Shown here: positions 6,071-18,939 of the stretch, in pieces
Position numbering within the stretch: the stretch's first letter is position 1
Layout: the number at the start of each line of letters is the position of its first letter
Source of the DNA: Gammaproteobacteria bacterium
GTDB taxonomy: Bacteria > Pseudomonadota > Gammaproteobacteria > JAJDOJ01
Assembly (NCBI GenBank): GCA_026984215.1
Contig: JALSSO010000120.1
Span: 1-35,335 of the forward strand
Direction: 5' to 3'
Length of the DNA: 35,335 bases
Made by a program: the position numbers and the translations under genes
Notes under the pieces: model-generated
The model's input: the letters and a program-made list of their open reading frames with translations, nothing else
The model's database searches: none
What the model was told of the DNA's origin: nothing

Positions 6071-8152
6071 GTGGCTGAACGGCTACTGAATGGAGTGTCC
6101 CAGCGTATCGTACGTTGGTTCGTCCCGCTCGTGTTGAGTGTCTGCGCATGGGTTGCCTTCGCGCGGGCCGGTGGGCTGGACGCCGGCGTGACGGTGGGGG
6201 CGATGGCCGGTCCGGGCTGGGCGGCCGATGGGGTGGTGGTGAAGGCGCGCGTGGGTCCGGATGGCGGCCTTGGCTGGTCGTTGGGCGTGGATACCGTGCA
6301 CATCGAGGGCTTCACCGAGCCCTTGCGCGGGGTGTGGATCGACTGCGAGAGGGCATCGCTGGGTCGGGACGTCGCGACCTGCGGGCGGCTGCGTTTCGAG
6401 CTTCAGGCCGCCGGTCTCGGAACGGTGCGAGGGGAGGGAGGACTGGCCTGGCGCCGGCGCGGGGAATCGCATCTGGCGGTGGAGCAGGGGCACCTGGCCG
6501 GGGGGACGTTCGGACTGGAACTGAGGTGGGGCGAGACGGGTTCGTGGCGACTGGCGCTGCACGGTCGGGGGCTCGAGCTCGCCCGGCTTGCGGCGTCGAT
6601 TCCCGGGCTTGCGGGCGAGGCCGGCGGCCGCCTGTCGCTGGACGGTCGCATGGCCGCGGAGGCCGACACCCTGCAAGCCTCGCTCACGCTCGACGGCGTG
6701 GACCTGAGTTACTCGGAGCCCACGGGTACGCGCGAGGCCCAGGGCGTGGGGCTGCACGCCCAGCTCGAGGCAAGACGCAGCGCCGGGCGGTGGCGGGGCG
6801 GAATCGGGGTACGGGTGCATGCGGGGCAGCTCTACTGGGACCCCTGGTACCTGGAACCCGCCCGCGGCGCGATCCAAGCCGACCTGGAAGGGCGCCTGGA
6901 TCCGGAGGCGGGCACCCTCGAGCTGACACGGTTTCGGTATCACGATCCGGGCAGCGCGCGGATCGAGGGCGCGCTCGCGCTTCGCACCCATCCCCGGATG
7001 GAACTCTCACGGCTGAACGTGCGGCGCATGGACCTGGTGTTGCCCGCGGCCTACGAGACCTATCTGAGGCCGGCATTGATCGGCACCGTGCTGGACGACT
7101 TGGAAACCGCGGGACGGATCGGGGGGGAGTTGGAACTCTCTGGGCAGACCGTGACCGCCGTGGAGGTTTCCGCAAACGATGTCCTTGCGGCCGATCGCCG
7201 GGGGCGGTTCGCCCTGCGGGGACTGGAGGGCGTGCTGCGCTGGGGGGCGGGGCGGGACGCCGGGGAGAGTCGGGTTCATCTCGACGCATTGTCTTTCTAC
7301 CGCCTGGTCTCCGGGGCATTCGATGTGCGCCTGCGGCCCCGCGGCCGTGGGCTGGAGCTGGCGAGTCCGGTGCGTGTTCCGGTCTTCGACGGCCGGCTCG
7401 AGATCGACCGGTTCGAGCTCCGGGACCTCGCCGACCCCCGGGCCGGCTGGTCTTTCGATGCGGTCCTGACCCCGGTGTCCATGCCCGCGCTGACGCATGC
7501 GCTGCAATGGCCCGAGATGGAGGGAACCCTCTCCGGCGTGATCCCCGACGTGGTGTACGACGGCGGGGTGCTGCGGGTGGGCGGGGCGCTCCTCGTGCGG
7601 GTGTTCGACGGAGCGGTGGTGGTCGATGACCTCACGCTGGAGGACCCATTCGGCGTGGTGCCGGTGCTGCGTGCCGACGCGCGCCTGCGCAACCTGGATC
7701 TCGACCTGCTCACACGCCGCTTCCGATTCGGGCGGATCACCGGGCGGCTGGGTGGCTACGTGAGGGACCTGGTGCTCGAGGACTGGGCCCCGGTACGTTT
7801 CGATGCCTGGCTGGGCACGCCGGCGGGCGACCGCTCCCGGCACCGCATCAGCCAGCGTGCCGTGGAGAATCTCTCCAGCCTGGGCGGCGGACCCACGGCG
7901 GTGCTCTCGTCGGGCTTCCTGCGCATGTTCGAGTCGTTCTCCTACGATCGGCTGGGTCTGGGGTGTCGTCTGGAGCGCGGCGTCTGTACGATGCGTGGGG
8001 TGGAACCGGCCAAGGGGGGCGGGTATTACATCGTCAAGGGGGCGGGGCTGCCGCGCATCGACGTGATCGGTTACCGGGAGCGGGTGGACTGGGAGCGACT
8101 CGTGGAGCGGCTGGCGGATCTGAGCCTGGAGGGCGGTCCGGTCGTCGAATGA
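6071..8152 (+). CDS. AsmA/YdbH-like large envelope protein
   Basis: This protein of about 693 residues has one N-terminal signal or membrane segment (residues ~15-32, WFVPLVLSVCAWVAFARA) and then a long stretch of alternating beta-strand pattern typical of AsmA-like repeat proteins (TamB, YhdP, YdbH). These span the periplasm and move phospholipid between membranes. The next gene is a DUF1318 lipoprotein, the partner found in the ydbH-ynbE-ydbL arrangement, which supports the YdbH branch. The C-terminus (GGGYYIVKGAGLPRIDVIGY) has the strand-rich ending of such proteins. No ATG fits: the start is probably GTG at 6071 (GGGAG about 11 bp upstream) or GTG at 6095, both upstream of the signal segment. 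Family membership is inferred from pattern and context, not from a specific motif. Confidence 0.6.
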   Translation: MAERLLNGVSQRIVRWFVPLVLSVCAWVAFARAGGLDAGVTVGAMAGPGWAADGVVVKARVGPDGGLGWSLGVDTVHIEGFTEPLRGVWIDCERASLGRDVATCGRLRFELQAAGLGTVRGEGGLAWRRRGESHLAVEQGHLAGGTFGLELRWGETGSWRLALHGRGLELARLAASIPGLAGEAGGRLSLDGRMAAEADTLQASLTLDGVDLSYSEPTGTREAQGVGLHAQLEARRSAGRWRGGIGVRVHAGQLYWDPWYLEPARGAIQADLEGRLDPEAGTLELTRFRYHDPGSARIEGALALRTHPRMELSRLNVRRMDLVLPAAYETYLRPALIGTVLDDLETAGRIGGELELSGQTVTAVEVSANDVLAADRRGRFALRGLEGVLRWGAGRDAGESRVHLDALSFYRLVSGAFDVRLRPRGRGLELASPVRVPVFDGRLEIDRFELRDLADPRAGWSFDAVLTPVSMPALTHALQWPEMEGTLSGVIPDVVYDGGVLRVGGALLVRVFDGAVVVDDLTLEDPFGVVPVLRADARLRNLDLDLLTRRFRFGRITGRLGGYVRDLVLEDWAPVRFDAWLGTPAGDRSRHRISQRAVENLSSLGGGPTAVLSSGFLRMFESFSYDRLGLGCRLERGVCTMRGVEPAKGGGYYIVKGAGLPRIDVIGYRERVDWERLVERLADLSLEGGPVVE

Positions 8153-8200
8153 GGGGGTAAGATAGACTCCCGCCGACCACCCGCCCGGGAGATGGGAGCC

Positions 8201-8815
8201 ATGAACGACACGCGCATCGTATTCGTGGGCCTGGCCGCGTTGTGGGTCTCGGCCTGCGTCACCATCAACGTGTATTTCCCGGCCGCCGCCGCGGAGCAGG
8301 CGGCCGAGACCATCGTGCGCGACGTGGTGGGAGAGCGGCCCACTCCCTCGCGGCAGCCCGGCCCGCCCGCCGAGCCGCGGTCCGAGCCGGAGTCCATGCG
8401 TGGCGGCTGGCGGGTATGGATGAGCGGTGTGCTGGACCGGCTGGTGAGGCGTGCCGAGGCCGAGGCGGACCTGGAGATCGACACGCCGGCGATCCGCAGG
8501 ATCCGTTCCTCCCTCAAGAACCGCCAGCCGCAACTGCGACCCTGGTTCTCCAAAGGCGCCCTGGGGCTCACTCGGGACGGGTTGGTGGCCCTGCGTGATC
8601 CCAAGGCGGTGCCGCTGAAAGCGCGCGCCCGGCTCAAGAAGCTCGTGGCCGACGAGAACCGGGACCGCCGGGCCCTGTACCGGGAGATCGCGCGCGCCAA
8701 CGGCCACCCCGAATGGGAGGACGAGATCCGCGAGACCTTTGCCAAGGTGTGGGTGAGGGAGTTTCCGAAGGGGACCTGGTATCAGGACGCCAAGGGGCGC
8801 TGGGTGCGCAAGTAA
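8201..8815 (+). CDS. DUF1318 (YdbL-like) lipoprotein
   Basis: This 204-residue lipoprotein has a signal peptide with a lipobox, VSAC, so Cys19 would be the lipidated residue. The mature N-terminus is VTINVYFPAAAAEQAAETIV, a hallmark of DUF1318 proteins. A Pro-rich linker follows. The C-terminal part is the YdbL-like domain: LKKLVADENRDRRALYREIA, then NGHPEWEDEIRETFAKVW and a tail GTWYQDAKGRWV. In E. coli, YdbH, the lipoprotein YnbE and YdbL are encoded together and help maintain outer-membrane lipid balance. This single protein carries a lipoprotein anchor and the YdbL domain, so it may do the work of both small partners. The ATG at 8201 is chosen (GGGAG 9 bp upstream) over the ATG at 8192, whose ribosome site would be too close. 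It starts 48 bp after the AsmA-like gene. Confidence 0.8.
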   Translation: MNDTRIVFVGLAALWVSACVTINVYFPAAAAEQAAETIVRDVVGERPTPSRQPGPPAEPRSEPESMRGGWRVWMSGVLDRLVRRAEAEADLEIDTPAIRRIRSSLKNRQPQLRPWFSKGALGLTRDGLVALRDPKAVPLKARARLKKLVADENRDRRALYREIARANGHPEWEDEIRETFAKVWVREFPKGTWYQDAKGRWVRK

Positions 8816-8827
8816 GGCCCTGTGGAG

Positions 8828-10255
8828 ATGTACTTCCTCCCGGAAGCATTGCGGCAGCGGATCGAGGCGCTCTGGAGGCGCGATCTGTCCAGCCTGCCGC
8901 GCTGGCGTGCGGTGCTTTTGTGGTCGCTGCGCATCCTGGCGGCCTTGATCCGCGATCTTTCGGAAGGCCAGCTCACCCTGCGCGCCATGAGCCTGGTGTA
9001 CACCACACTCCTGTCCCTGGTCCCCTTGCTGGCGGTGAGTTTCTCCGTGCTCAAGGCCTTCGGCGTGCACAACCAGGTCGAGCCGTTGCTGCTGCGTCTG
9101 ATGGAGCCCCTGGGCGAACAGGGCGAGGCCTTCACCCACCAGATCATCGGCTTCGTGGACAACATCCAGGTGGGGGTGTTGGGCGCGGTCGGCCTGGTGG
9201 TGCTCCTGTATACCGTCGTGACCATGATCCAGAAGGTCGAGGAGGCCTTCAATTACACCTGGCGGGTGAGCCGGGCCCGGGCCTTCACGGTTCGCTTGAG
9301 CAATTACCTGACGGTCCTATTGCTGGGACCGGTGCTCGTGTTCGCCGCGCTCGGCGTGGGCGCATCGCTGCTGCGCAGTCAGTGGATCCAGGCGGTGGCG
9401 GCGGTGGAGCCGGTGGGCGGCTTGTTGCATCTGGCCGGGGTGATCTTGCCCTATCTGCTCATCGGCGCGGCCTTCTCGCTCACCTATTTGCTGATCCCCA
9501 ACACCCATGTGCGGACCCGCGCCGCAGTGACCGGGGGGGTGGTGGCCGCCGTACTGTGGGTGGCCACGGGGAAGTTGTTCGCGGCCTTCGTGGTGGAGAC
9601 GGCCAAGTACACGGCCATCTACTCGGGCTTCGCCATCGTCCTGCTGTTCATGATCTGGGTATATCTGAGCTGGCTGATCATGCTGGTGGGCGCGAGTGTG
9701 GCGTTCTACCAGCAGCACCCGGAGTATCTTTCGGCGCCGAGTCACCAGACCGCGCTCAGCCTGCGCATGCAGGAGCGCTTCGCCCTCGCCTTGATGGTGC
9801 ACATCGCCGCCCGCTTCGAGCGGGGCCGGGCGCCATACACGGTGCGTGGTCTGAGCGAGACCCTGGCCCTGCCGGGACCGGCGGTGGATCACCTGCTCGG
9901 GATATTGCGCGAGGGTGGGCTGATTCTCGAGACCGGGGACGATCCGCCCGGTTACGTGCCCGCCCGCCCCCCGGAACGGATCCAAGTCCACGAGGTGCTG
10001 GAGGCGGTGCGCAGTACCGGCGAGCGCATGGTCCTGTTGCCGGGGGCCCGTGAGGCCACGGGGCCGGTGGAACCCGTGATGCAGGCTTGGTGTGCGGGCG
10101 CGCGCGAGGCAGTGGCGGGGCTGACGCTCAAGGCGCTGGCAGCCCAACTGGTCGGTGCCCCGGTGGTGGCCCGTATCGGTGGTGGAGGGGGAGCGCGGGA
10201 TCGGGACCAGGACCAGGAGGAGAAGACGAGTGGACGACGGCAACCGACCGGGTGA
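8828..10255 (+). CDS. YihY/UPF0761-family inner-membrane protein
   Basis: This 475-residue protein belongs to the YihY family, long misannotated as ribonuclease BN. About six hydrophobic helices span residues ~30-310. Family features include SLVYTTLLSLVPLLAVSFSVLKAFG near the first helices, a central VEEAFNYTWRV, and FAIVLLFMIWVYLSWLIMLVGA at the end of the membrane part. Residues ~320-420 form a soluble winged-helix-like tail (YTVRGLSETLALPGPAVDHLLGILREGGLI), seen in the longer members. The molecular role is not established; transport of a small molecule has been suggested for relatives. The start is the ATG at 8828, with AAGG overlapping the previous stop codon 10 bp upstream; GTG at 8822 is an alternative. 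The 3' end overlaps the mazG-like gene by 26 bp. Confidence 0.88.
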   Translation: MYFLPEALRQRIEALWRRDLSSLPRWRAVLLWSLRILAALIRDLSEGQLTLRAMSLVYTTLLSLVPLLAVSFSVLKAFGVHNQVEPLLLRLMEPLGEQGEAFTHQIIGFVDNIQVGVLGAVGLVVLLYTVVTMIQKVEEAFNYTWRVSRARAFTVRLSNYLTVLLLGPVLVFAALGVGASLLRSQWIQAVAAVEPVGGLLHLAGVILPYLLIGAAFSLTYLLIPNTHVRTRAAVTGGVVAAVLWVATGKLFAAFVVETAKYTAIYSGFAIVLLFMIWVYLSWLIMLVGASVAFYQQHPEYLSAPSHQTALSLRMQERFALALMVHIAARFERGRAPYTVRGLSETLALPGPAVDHLLGILREGGLILETGDDPPGYVPARPPERIQVHEVLEAVRSTGERMVLLPGAREATGPVEPVMQAWCAGAREAVAGLTLKALAAQLVGAPVVARIGGGGGARDRDQDQEEKTSGRRQPTG

Positions 10256-10625
10256 CGGGCCGGGCACTGCGCGGGCGGATTCGCTGGTTGAGTTGCGCGA
10301 GGCCCTGCGCGGCTTCGTGCGCGAGCGGGACTGGGAGCAATTCCAGACGCCGAAGAACCTGTGCATGGCCATGATGGTGGAGGCGGCGGAGTTGGCCGAA
10401 CATTTTCAGTGGCTGACCAACGAGGAATCGGCTCGTCTGGATGCGGCCACGCGCGAGGCCGTGCGTGAGGAGCTGGCCGACGTGTTGCTCTACCTCGTCC
10501 GCCTGGCGGATACCCTGGATGTGGATCTCGCCGAGGCCGCCCGGGCGAAGATGCGGCGCAATGCCGAGAAGTATCCGGCCGAGCGGGTGCGGGGCAGCGC
10601 GCTCAAGTACACTGCCTACCGATGA
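10230..10625 (+). CDS. MazG-like nucleotide pyrophosphohydrolase
   Basis: This 131-residue single-domain member of the all-alpha NTP pyrophosphatase superfamily hydrolyses nucleoside triphosphates to the monophosphate plus pyrophosphate, probably clearing non-canonical or excess dNTPs. The metal-binding acidic pairs are visible: ExxE at residues 51-54 (MMVEAAELAEHFQW) and ExxD at 81-84 (REELADVLLYLVRLAD). The sequence RERDWEQFQTPKNL just before is typical of the RS21-C6/MazG-like branch, which includes dCTP pyrophosphatases. The start is GTG at 10230, supported by a full AGGAGG nine bp upstream. This places the first nine codons inside the end of the YihY gene. The stop overlaps the TraB-family start (ATGA), so the two are probably translationally coupled. 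Substrate preference cannot be read from the sequence. Confidence 0.85.
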   Translation: MDDGNRPGDGPGTARADSLVELREALRGFVRERDWEQFQTPKNLCMAMMVEAAELAEHFQWLTNEESARLDAATREAVREELADVLLYLVRLADTLDVDLAEAARAKMRRNAEKYPAERVRGSALKYTAYR

Positions 10626-11824
10626 ACGCCCCGCAATCGGCCGGGGGGCCCGTCGAACGTATCGAGCGCGACGGCGGAAGCGTCACGCTGGTGGGCACGG
10701 CCCACGTCTCGCGTGCCAGTGTGGCGCAGGTCCGGGCGCTCATCGACTCGGCCGAATACGACGTGGTGGCCGTGGAGCTGTGTCCCAGCCGTTACCGGGC
10801 GGTGGTCGATCCCGACGCCTTGGCTCGCCTGGACCTCTTTCAGGTGATCCGGCAGGGCAAGGCCGCCATGGTGGCGGCGAGTCTCGCCCTGGGCGCCTAT
10901 CAGCAGCGCCTGGCCGAGCAGTTCGGCATCCGGCCGGGCGAGGAGCTGCGTGTCGCGGTGGAAGAGGCGCGCCGTCGCGGCCTGGCCCTGGAGCTCATCG
11001 ACCGAGAGGTGGGGGTGACGCTCAAGCGGGTCTACCGCAACGTGCCCTGGTGGCGGCGGTTCGCGCTGGCCTCGGGGCTGGTGGCGAGCCTGGTCTCGCG
11101 CGAAACGGTCACGGAGGAGGAGATCGAACGGCTCAAGGAGGGCGACATCCTGGAGACCACCTTCGGTCAGTTCGCCGACCAGGAGCGCGAGCTCTTCGAA
11201 CCGTTGATCGCCGAACGCGATCGTTACATGGCGGCGCGGCTGGAGCAGGTCTTGCGCCAGCGTCCCGACGCCCGGATTCTCGCGGTGGTGGGGGCCGGGC
11301 ACCTCAAAGGGATCGCGCGCCATCTGCGTCAGGGCGTGCGCGACCCCGAGGGGGTGATTCAGTATCTCGACCGGGTGCCGCCCCCGGCCCGCTGGGTGCG
11401 CTGGATCCCGTGGCTCGTGGTGGCCGCCGTCCTCGGCGGTTTCGCCGCCGGCTGGATGCGCAGTCCCGCGCTGGGCTGGGCCATGGTGGGCGACTGGGTG
11501 CTCATCAACGGCACGCTGTCCGCGCTGGGCGCGCTGGTGGCCGGGGCGCACCCGCTCACGGTGCTGACCGCCTTCGTGGCTGCGCCCATCACGTCGCTCA
11601 ACCCCACCATCGGGGCCGGCATGGTGACCGCCGCGGTCGAGGTGATGTTACGCCGTCCGCGAGTGGAGGACTTCCACCGGCTTCGTGAGGATACCACGCG
11701 CCTGGCCGGTTGGCGCCGCAATCGCGTGGCCCGCACCCTACTGGTGTTCCTGTTGAGCACCCTGGGTTCTGCGGTGGGCACCTATGTGGCCGGCTTCCGC
11801 ATCTTCGGCCGTCTGGCGGGATAA
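10622..11824 (+). CDS. TraB/PrgY-family membrane protein
   Basis: This 400-residue protein has a TraB/PrgY/GumN-type N-terminal domain and a membrane C-terminus. The family landmarks are GTAHVSRAS near residue 24, [11 protein letters not shown] near 43, and [13 protein letters not shown] near 222, which hold the conserved Gly-His residues of a proposed metalloprotease-like (Tiki/TraB) fold. The region from ~260 to the end has about four hydrophobic helices. In enterococcal plasmids PrgY limits pheromone activity; chromosomal members have no assigned role. It starts with ATGA overlap on the mazG-like gene and is the last gene of the plus-strand run from 6071. No terminator is obvious before the convergent tRNA gene. 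Confidence 0.85.
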   Translation: MNAPQSAGGPVERIERDGGSVTLVGTAHVSRASVAQVRALIDSAEYDVVAVELCPSRYRAVVDPDALARLDLFQVIRQGKAAMVAASLALGAYQQRLAEQFGIRPGEELRVAVEEARRRGLALELIDREVGVTLKRVYRNVPWWRRFALASGLVASLVSRETVTEEEIERLKEGDILETTFGQFADQERELFEPLIAERDRYMAARLEQVLRQRPDARILAVVGAGHLKGIARHLRQGVRDPEGVIQYLDRVPPPARWVRWIPWLVVAAVLGGFAAGWMRSPALGWAMVGDWVLINGTLSALGALVAGAHPLTVLTAFVAAPITSLNPTIGAGMVTAAVEVMLRRPRVEDFHRLREDTTRLAGWRRNRVARTLLVFLLSTLGSAVGTYVAGFRIFGRLAG

Positions 11825-11881
11825 GCCTACCGCCGCGCCGGCATACGGACATCGCCGGGGGCGGGTGCCTCGCTGGGCATG

Positions 11882-11968
11882 TGGTACCGGGGGCCGGACT
11901 CGAACCGGCACGGTGTCGCCACCACCAGATTTTGAGTCTGGCGCGTCTACCAGTTTCGCCACCCCGGC
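11882..11968 (-). tRNA. tRNA-Leu (anticodon CAA)
   Basis: This 87-nt gene folds as a class II tRNA with a long variable arm. Acceptor strands GCCGGGG and CCCCGGT pair (one G-U), and the CCA end is encoded. The anticodon stem CCAGA/TCTGG encloses loop CTCAAAA, giving anticodon CAA, which reads UUG. The T-arm GGTTCGAGTCC is intact. It lies between the TraB-family gene and queA, on the opposite strand. Confidence 0.97.
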
Positions 11969-11980
11969 AGGATCTCGCCC

Positions 11981-12008
11981 AGTTTAGCCGATCCCGGCGG
12001 CGCTGCAA
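11981..12008 (-). promoter_or_regulatory. Promoter of tRNA-Leu
   Basis: On the minus strand TTGCAG (12008-12003) and TAAACT (11986-11981) are separated by 16 bp, a good -35/-10 pair. The -10 ends 12 bp before the first tRNA base, leaving a short leader for RNase P to remove. A GC-rich GGGCGAG follows the -10, possibly a stringent-control discriminator. Confidence 0.65.
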
Positions 12009-12039
12009 CCGTCGGCCGCGCCCGTGTACCATGCGCGCC

Positions 12040-14189
<2,150 letters not shown>

Positions 14190-14226
14190 ACGGCGCCATT
14201 TTTTCCGGGATCCGGGGGATCGTTCC

Positions 14227-14562
14227 ATGAGTCTGCTGATATCCGACGCGCTGGCGCAGGCCGGCGGCCAGCCTGCCGCCGGGGCGGGGCTCGACTTTTT
14301 CATCATGATCGGGGTGTTCTTCCTGATCATGTATTTCATGGTCATCCGACCGCAATCCAAGCGGGCCAAGGAACACAAGCAGATGCTCGAGGCCCTCAAG
14401 AAGGGCGACGAGGTGGTGACCAACGGCGGACTGGCCGGCCGGGTGAAGGAGATCGGCGAGAGCTTCGTGGACGTCGAGGTGGCCGACGGGGTCGTGGTGA
14501 AGATCCAGAAGGCGGCGGTGTCCTCCGTCCTGCCCAAGGGTTCACTCAAGGCGAAAGGCTGA
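14227..14562 (+). CDS. yajC: Sec translocase accessory subunit YajC
   Basis: This 111-residue single-span inner-membrane protein joins SecD and SecF in the accessory complex of the SecYEG channel. A membrane helix at about residues 25-43 (FFIMIGVFFLIMYFMVIRPQ) is followed by the family signature RPQSKRAKEHKQML and a small soluble domain (KKGDEVVTNGGLAGRVKEI). Length matches E. coli YajC (110). GGGGGA lies 7 bp before the ATG. It sits 38 bp after tgt and 13 bp before secD. Confidence 0.97.
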   Translation: MSLLISDALAQAGGQPAAGAGLDFFIMIGVFFLIMYFMVIRPQSKRAKEHKQMLEALKKGDEVVTNGGLAGRVKEIGESFVDVEVADGVVVKIQKAAVSSVLPKGSLKAKG

Positions 14563-14575
14563 CCGGCGCGCGCCC

Positions 14576-16432
<1,857 letters not shown>

Positions 16433-16443
16433 CGAGGTCGCGC

Positions 16444-17382
16444 ATGTTCCAGTTCAATCGGGCTCTGCACTTCGATTTCATGGGGCGGCGCAAGCTGGCC
16501 CTGGCCTTTTCGCTGACATTGATCCTGGTATCCATCGGCTCGCTGGTGATGCAGGGCTTGGAGCTGGGGATCGATTTCACCGGCGGCACGCTCATCGAGC
16601 TGCATTACGAGCGCCCAGCGCGCCTGGAGGAAATCCGCAAGACGCTGGAGGAGGCTGGTTTCGAGCGTTTCGTGGTCCAGCACTTCGGCACCGTGCACGA
16701 GGTGCTGATCCAGCTCCAGCCCCTGGAGGGACGCAGCTCGGCGGAGCTGAGCGACGAAGTGGTGCGTCTGCTGCGCGGACATGCCCAAGGCAAGGTCGAA
16801 TTGCGGCGGGTGGAGTACGTGGGGCCGCAGGTGGGTGAAGAGCTGCGCGAGGACGGTGGATTGGCGGTGGTCTACGCGCTGATCGGTATCCTCATCTACG
16901 TGGCCCTGCGCTTCGAGTACCGCTTTGCCTTCGGGGCGGTCATCGCGCTGGTGCACGACGTGCTCATCACGGTGGGCTTTTTCTCGGTGACGCGCATCCC
17001 GTTCGACCTGACGGTGCTGGCCGCGGTGCTGGCTGTCATCGGCTACTCGCTCAACGACACCATCGTGGTCTACGACCGGATCCGCGAGAACTTTCGCCGG
17101 ATGCGCAAGGGCACCACGGTGGAGATCATCAACGCCTCCATCAACCAGACCCTGTCGCGCACCCTCATCACCTCGCTGACCACCTTGCTGGTCCTGCTGG
17201 CCCTGGCGGTATTCGGGGGCGAGGAGATCCACAGCTTCGCGCTGGCACTGATCGTGGGCGTGGTCATCGGCACCTACTCGTCCATCTACGTGGCCAGCAC
17301 GGCGGCCCTGATACTAGGGGTCAGCCGCAAGGACCTGCTGCCGCCGAAGAAGGAGGGGGCGGGGGCCGACGGATTGCCCTGA
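16444..17382 (+). CDS. secF: Protein translocase subunit SecF
   Basis: This 312-residue partner of SecD has six membrane helices. The first (LALAFSLTLILVSIGSLVMQ) is followed by the signature GIDFTGGTLIEL and a short periplasmic domain. The helices after about residue 135 carry VIGYSLNDTIVVYDRIREN, the equivalent of the SecD proton-path motif. Length is close to E. coli SecF (323). GAGG lies 7 bp upstream of the ATG. It ends the cluster that begins at queA. The short gap to suhB (convergent) shows no convincing terminator. Confidence 0.98.
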   Translation: MFQFNRALHFDFMGRRKLALAFSLTLILVSIGSLVMQGLELGIDFTGGTLIELHYERPARLEEIRKTLEEAGFERFVVQHFGTVHEVLIQLQPLEGRSSAELSDEVVRLLRGHAQGKVELRRVEYVGPQVGEELREDGGLAVVYALIGILIYVALRFEYRFAFGAVIALVHDVLITVGFFSVTRIPFDLTVLAAVLAVIGYSLNDTIVVYDRIRENFRRMRKGTTVEIINASINQTLSRTLITSLTTLLVLLALAVFGGEEIHSFALALIVGVVIGTYSSIYVASTAALILGVSRKDLLPPKKEGAGADGLP

Positions 17383-17463
17383 GACGGTCGTTCGTCGTTC
17401 CAAGTCGTCTTTGGATCCTGAGCGTTCCCTGTCGCGGCGGGCGCGTCGGTGCGGCCATATGCT

Positions 17464-18246
17464 TCAGGTCATCAGCGGGCGCAGCTTAGCCGCCATCTGT
17501 TGGAAGACCTTGGGCGGGGCGGCCAGGATGTCTCCAGACTGCATGTAGGTTCCGCCGCCTGTCAGGTCACCCACCATCCCGCCGGCCTCGCGGATGAGAA
17601 CCACGCCGGCGGCCATGTCCCAGGGACGTAGTTGGAATTCCCAGAATCCATCGAAGCGGCCGGCGGCCACGTAGGCGAGGTCGAGCGCCGCCGAACCTGC
17701 CCGCCGCACGCCGGCGGTGTCCGGGATCAGGGCCTTCAGGGTCTCCAGATACCGGTCGAGGTTCTGATGGGGGCGGAACGGGATCCCCGTGCCGAGCAGC
17801 GCCCCAGACAGCGAACGGCGCCGGCTGACCCGGATACGCCGGTTGTTGAGCGTGGCCCCTTCGCCACGGGCGGCACAGAACAACTCTTCCTTGAACGGAT
17901 CGTAGACGACCCCCACCTTGAGCTCATTGCGATGCCGCAGCGCGATGGAGACCGCGCAGTGTGGGATCCCATGCAGGTAGTTGGTGGTGCCGTCGAGGGG
18001 GTCGACGATCCACTCGAACTCGCCATCGCCCCGGTGGCCGCTCTCCTCGGCCAGGATCGCGTGGCGGGGATAGGCGCGCCGAATCCGCTGAATGATGCTC
18101 TGTTCCGCCGCACGGTCCACCTCGGAGACGAAGTCGTTGCGCTCCTTGGTTTCCACGGCGATGGCATCGAGCCGGTTGCTGTAGCGCAGGATGATGCGCC
18201 CGGCATCGCGCGCGGCCTGCATGGCGATGTTGAGGTAGGGGTTCAT
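17464..18246 (-). CDS. suhB: Inositol-1-monophosphatase family protein SuhB
   Basis: This 260-residue Mg-dependent phosphatase of the IMPase fold is named SuhB in gammaproteobacteria, where it also acts with Nus factors in ribosomal RNA transcription. The metal-site motifs are ILAEESGH (Glu), WIVDPLDGTTNYLHGIP (motif A) and RPWDMAAGVVLIREAGG (motif B). Length matches E. coli SuhB (267). The ATG at 18246 (MNPYLNIAMQAARDAG) aligns with the family start. The longer reading upstream has no fitting sequence, and no good ribosome site is seen. SuhB beside secDF is also the arrangement in Pseudomonas, although here the gene converges on secF. Confidence 0.95.
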   Translation of the reverse strand: MNPYLNIAMQAARDAGRIILRYSNRLDAIAVETKERNDFVSEVDRAAEQSIIQRIRRAYPRHAILAEESGHRGDGEFEWIVDPLDGTTNYLHGIPHCAVSIALRHRNELKVGVVYDPFKEELFCAARGEGATLNNRRIRVSRRRSLSGALLGTGIPFRPHQNLDRYLETLKALIPDTAGVRRAGSAALDLAYVAAGRFDGFWEFQLRPWDMAAGVVLIREAGGMVGDLTGGGTYMQSGDILAAPPKVFQQMAAKLRPLMT

Positions 18247-18343
18247 GGCGAGATGGCCGATGGAATGGCGACGGGTCGCGAAGGATAGCAGAAGAACACC
18301 CGCGCCGGGGTCACGGCGGCACATGAGGGGAAAGGGGGTGCGC

Positions 18344-18862
18344 ATGCCGATCTATGAGTTCTATTGCGAAGACTGCCACACCATCTACCAGTTCTGGTCG
18401 AGCCGGGTGGACACCGAGAAGATCCCGGCCTGCCCGAACCCGGATTGCGGCCGGGAACGGCTCGAACGGCGCTTGTCACCCGTCGGTATCAGCCGCGGCC
18501 TGAAGGACTCGCAGGACGAGGCGGGACCCGATCCCTTGGCCGATGTGGACGAGCACCGCCTCATGCGGGCCATGGCCCGGTTGGAGGAACGTTTCGAGGG
18601 GATGGACGAGGAGGACCCGCGCCAGGCGGCGCAGGCCATGCGCATGATCTACGAGGCCACGGGCCTGCCGCTGGCGCCCACCCTGGAAGAGGCCATCGCA
18701 CGCATGGAGCGGGGTGAGGATCCCGACCAGGTGGAGGCGGAACTGGGCGATGCATTGGAGAACGAAGACCCCTTTTCCGGGGCCCGGGGCAAGGGCGGGC
18801 TGCGGGGCCTGCGCCGACGCTTGCTGCCTCCGAAGGTCGATGAGAGGCTCCATCGGCTCTGA
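18344..18862 (+). CDS. FmdB-type zinc ribbon protein with helical tail
   Basis: This 172-residue protein begins with a zinc ribbon of the FmdB/CxxC-CxxC-SSSS type. Cys8 and Cys11 (YCEDCH) and Cys30 and Cys35 (CPNPDC) are the likely metal ligands. The usual start MPIYEFYC is present. The second pair is spaced C-x4-C rather than C-x2-C. The rest is acidic and helical (MRAMARLEERFEGMDEEDPRQAAQAMRMI) with a basic end, and makes the protein longer than ordinary FmdB proteins of 70-110 residues. AGGGGG precedes the ATG by about 6 bp. Its role is unknown; related proteins have been proposed as regulators. It is divergent from suhB with 97 bp between. Confidence 0.8.
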   Translation: MPIYEFYCEDCHTIYQFWSSRVDTEKIPACPNPDCGRERLERRLSPVGISRGLKDSQDEAGPDPLADVDEHRLMRAMARLEERFEGMDEEDPRQAAQAMRMIYEATGLPLAPTLEEAIARMERGEDPDQVEAELGDALENEDPFSGARGKGGLRGLRRRLLPPKVDERLHRL

Positions 18863-18875
18863 ATGTCCGATCGGC

Positions 18876-18913
18876 GCGAAGAAAGAGGGCGGAACCCGGA
18901 AGGTCCCGCCCTC
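18876..18913 (-). terminator. Terminator of the CTERM-protein gene
   Basis: A 12-bp stem joins bases 18885-18896 to 18902-18913 around a 5-nt loop. Read on the minus strand all pairs hold, with one G-U, and the hairpin is followed by TTTCTTC. It lies 26 bp past the stop of the gene at 18940-19635. On the plus strand one pair is broken and there is no T-run. Confidence 0.75.
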
Positions 18914-18939
18914 GGCGAACCGGTCGGTTGCCCTGGGGA

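Noticed and set aside
7007-9139. 710-codon open frame on the minus strand opposite the AsmA-like and lipoprotein genes.
   Set aside because: Low-complexity His/Gln/Arg composition and coverage of two recognised genes on the other strand mark it as a shadow.
17383-17463. Gap between secF and suhB searched for a bidirectional terminator.
   Set aside because: Only a weak 5-bp AGACG/CGTCT pairing was seen, without a proper T-run.
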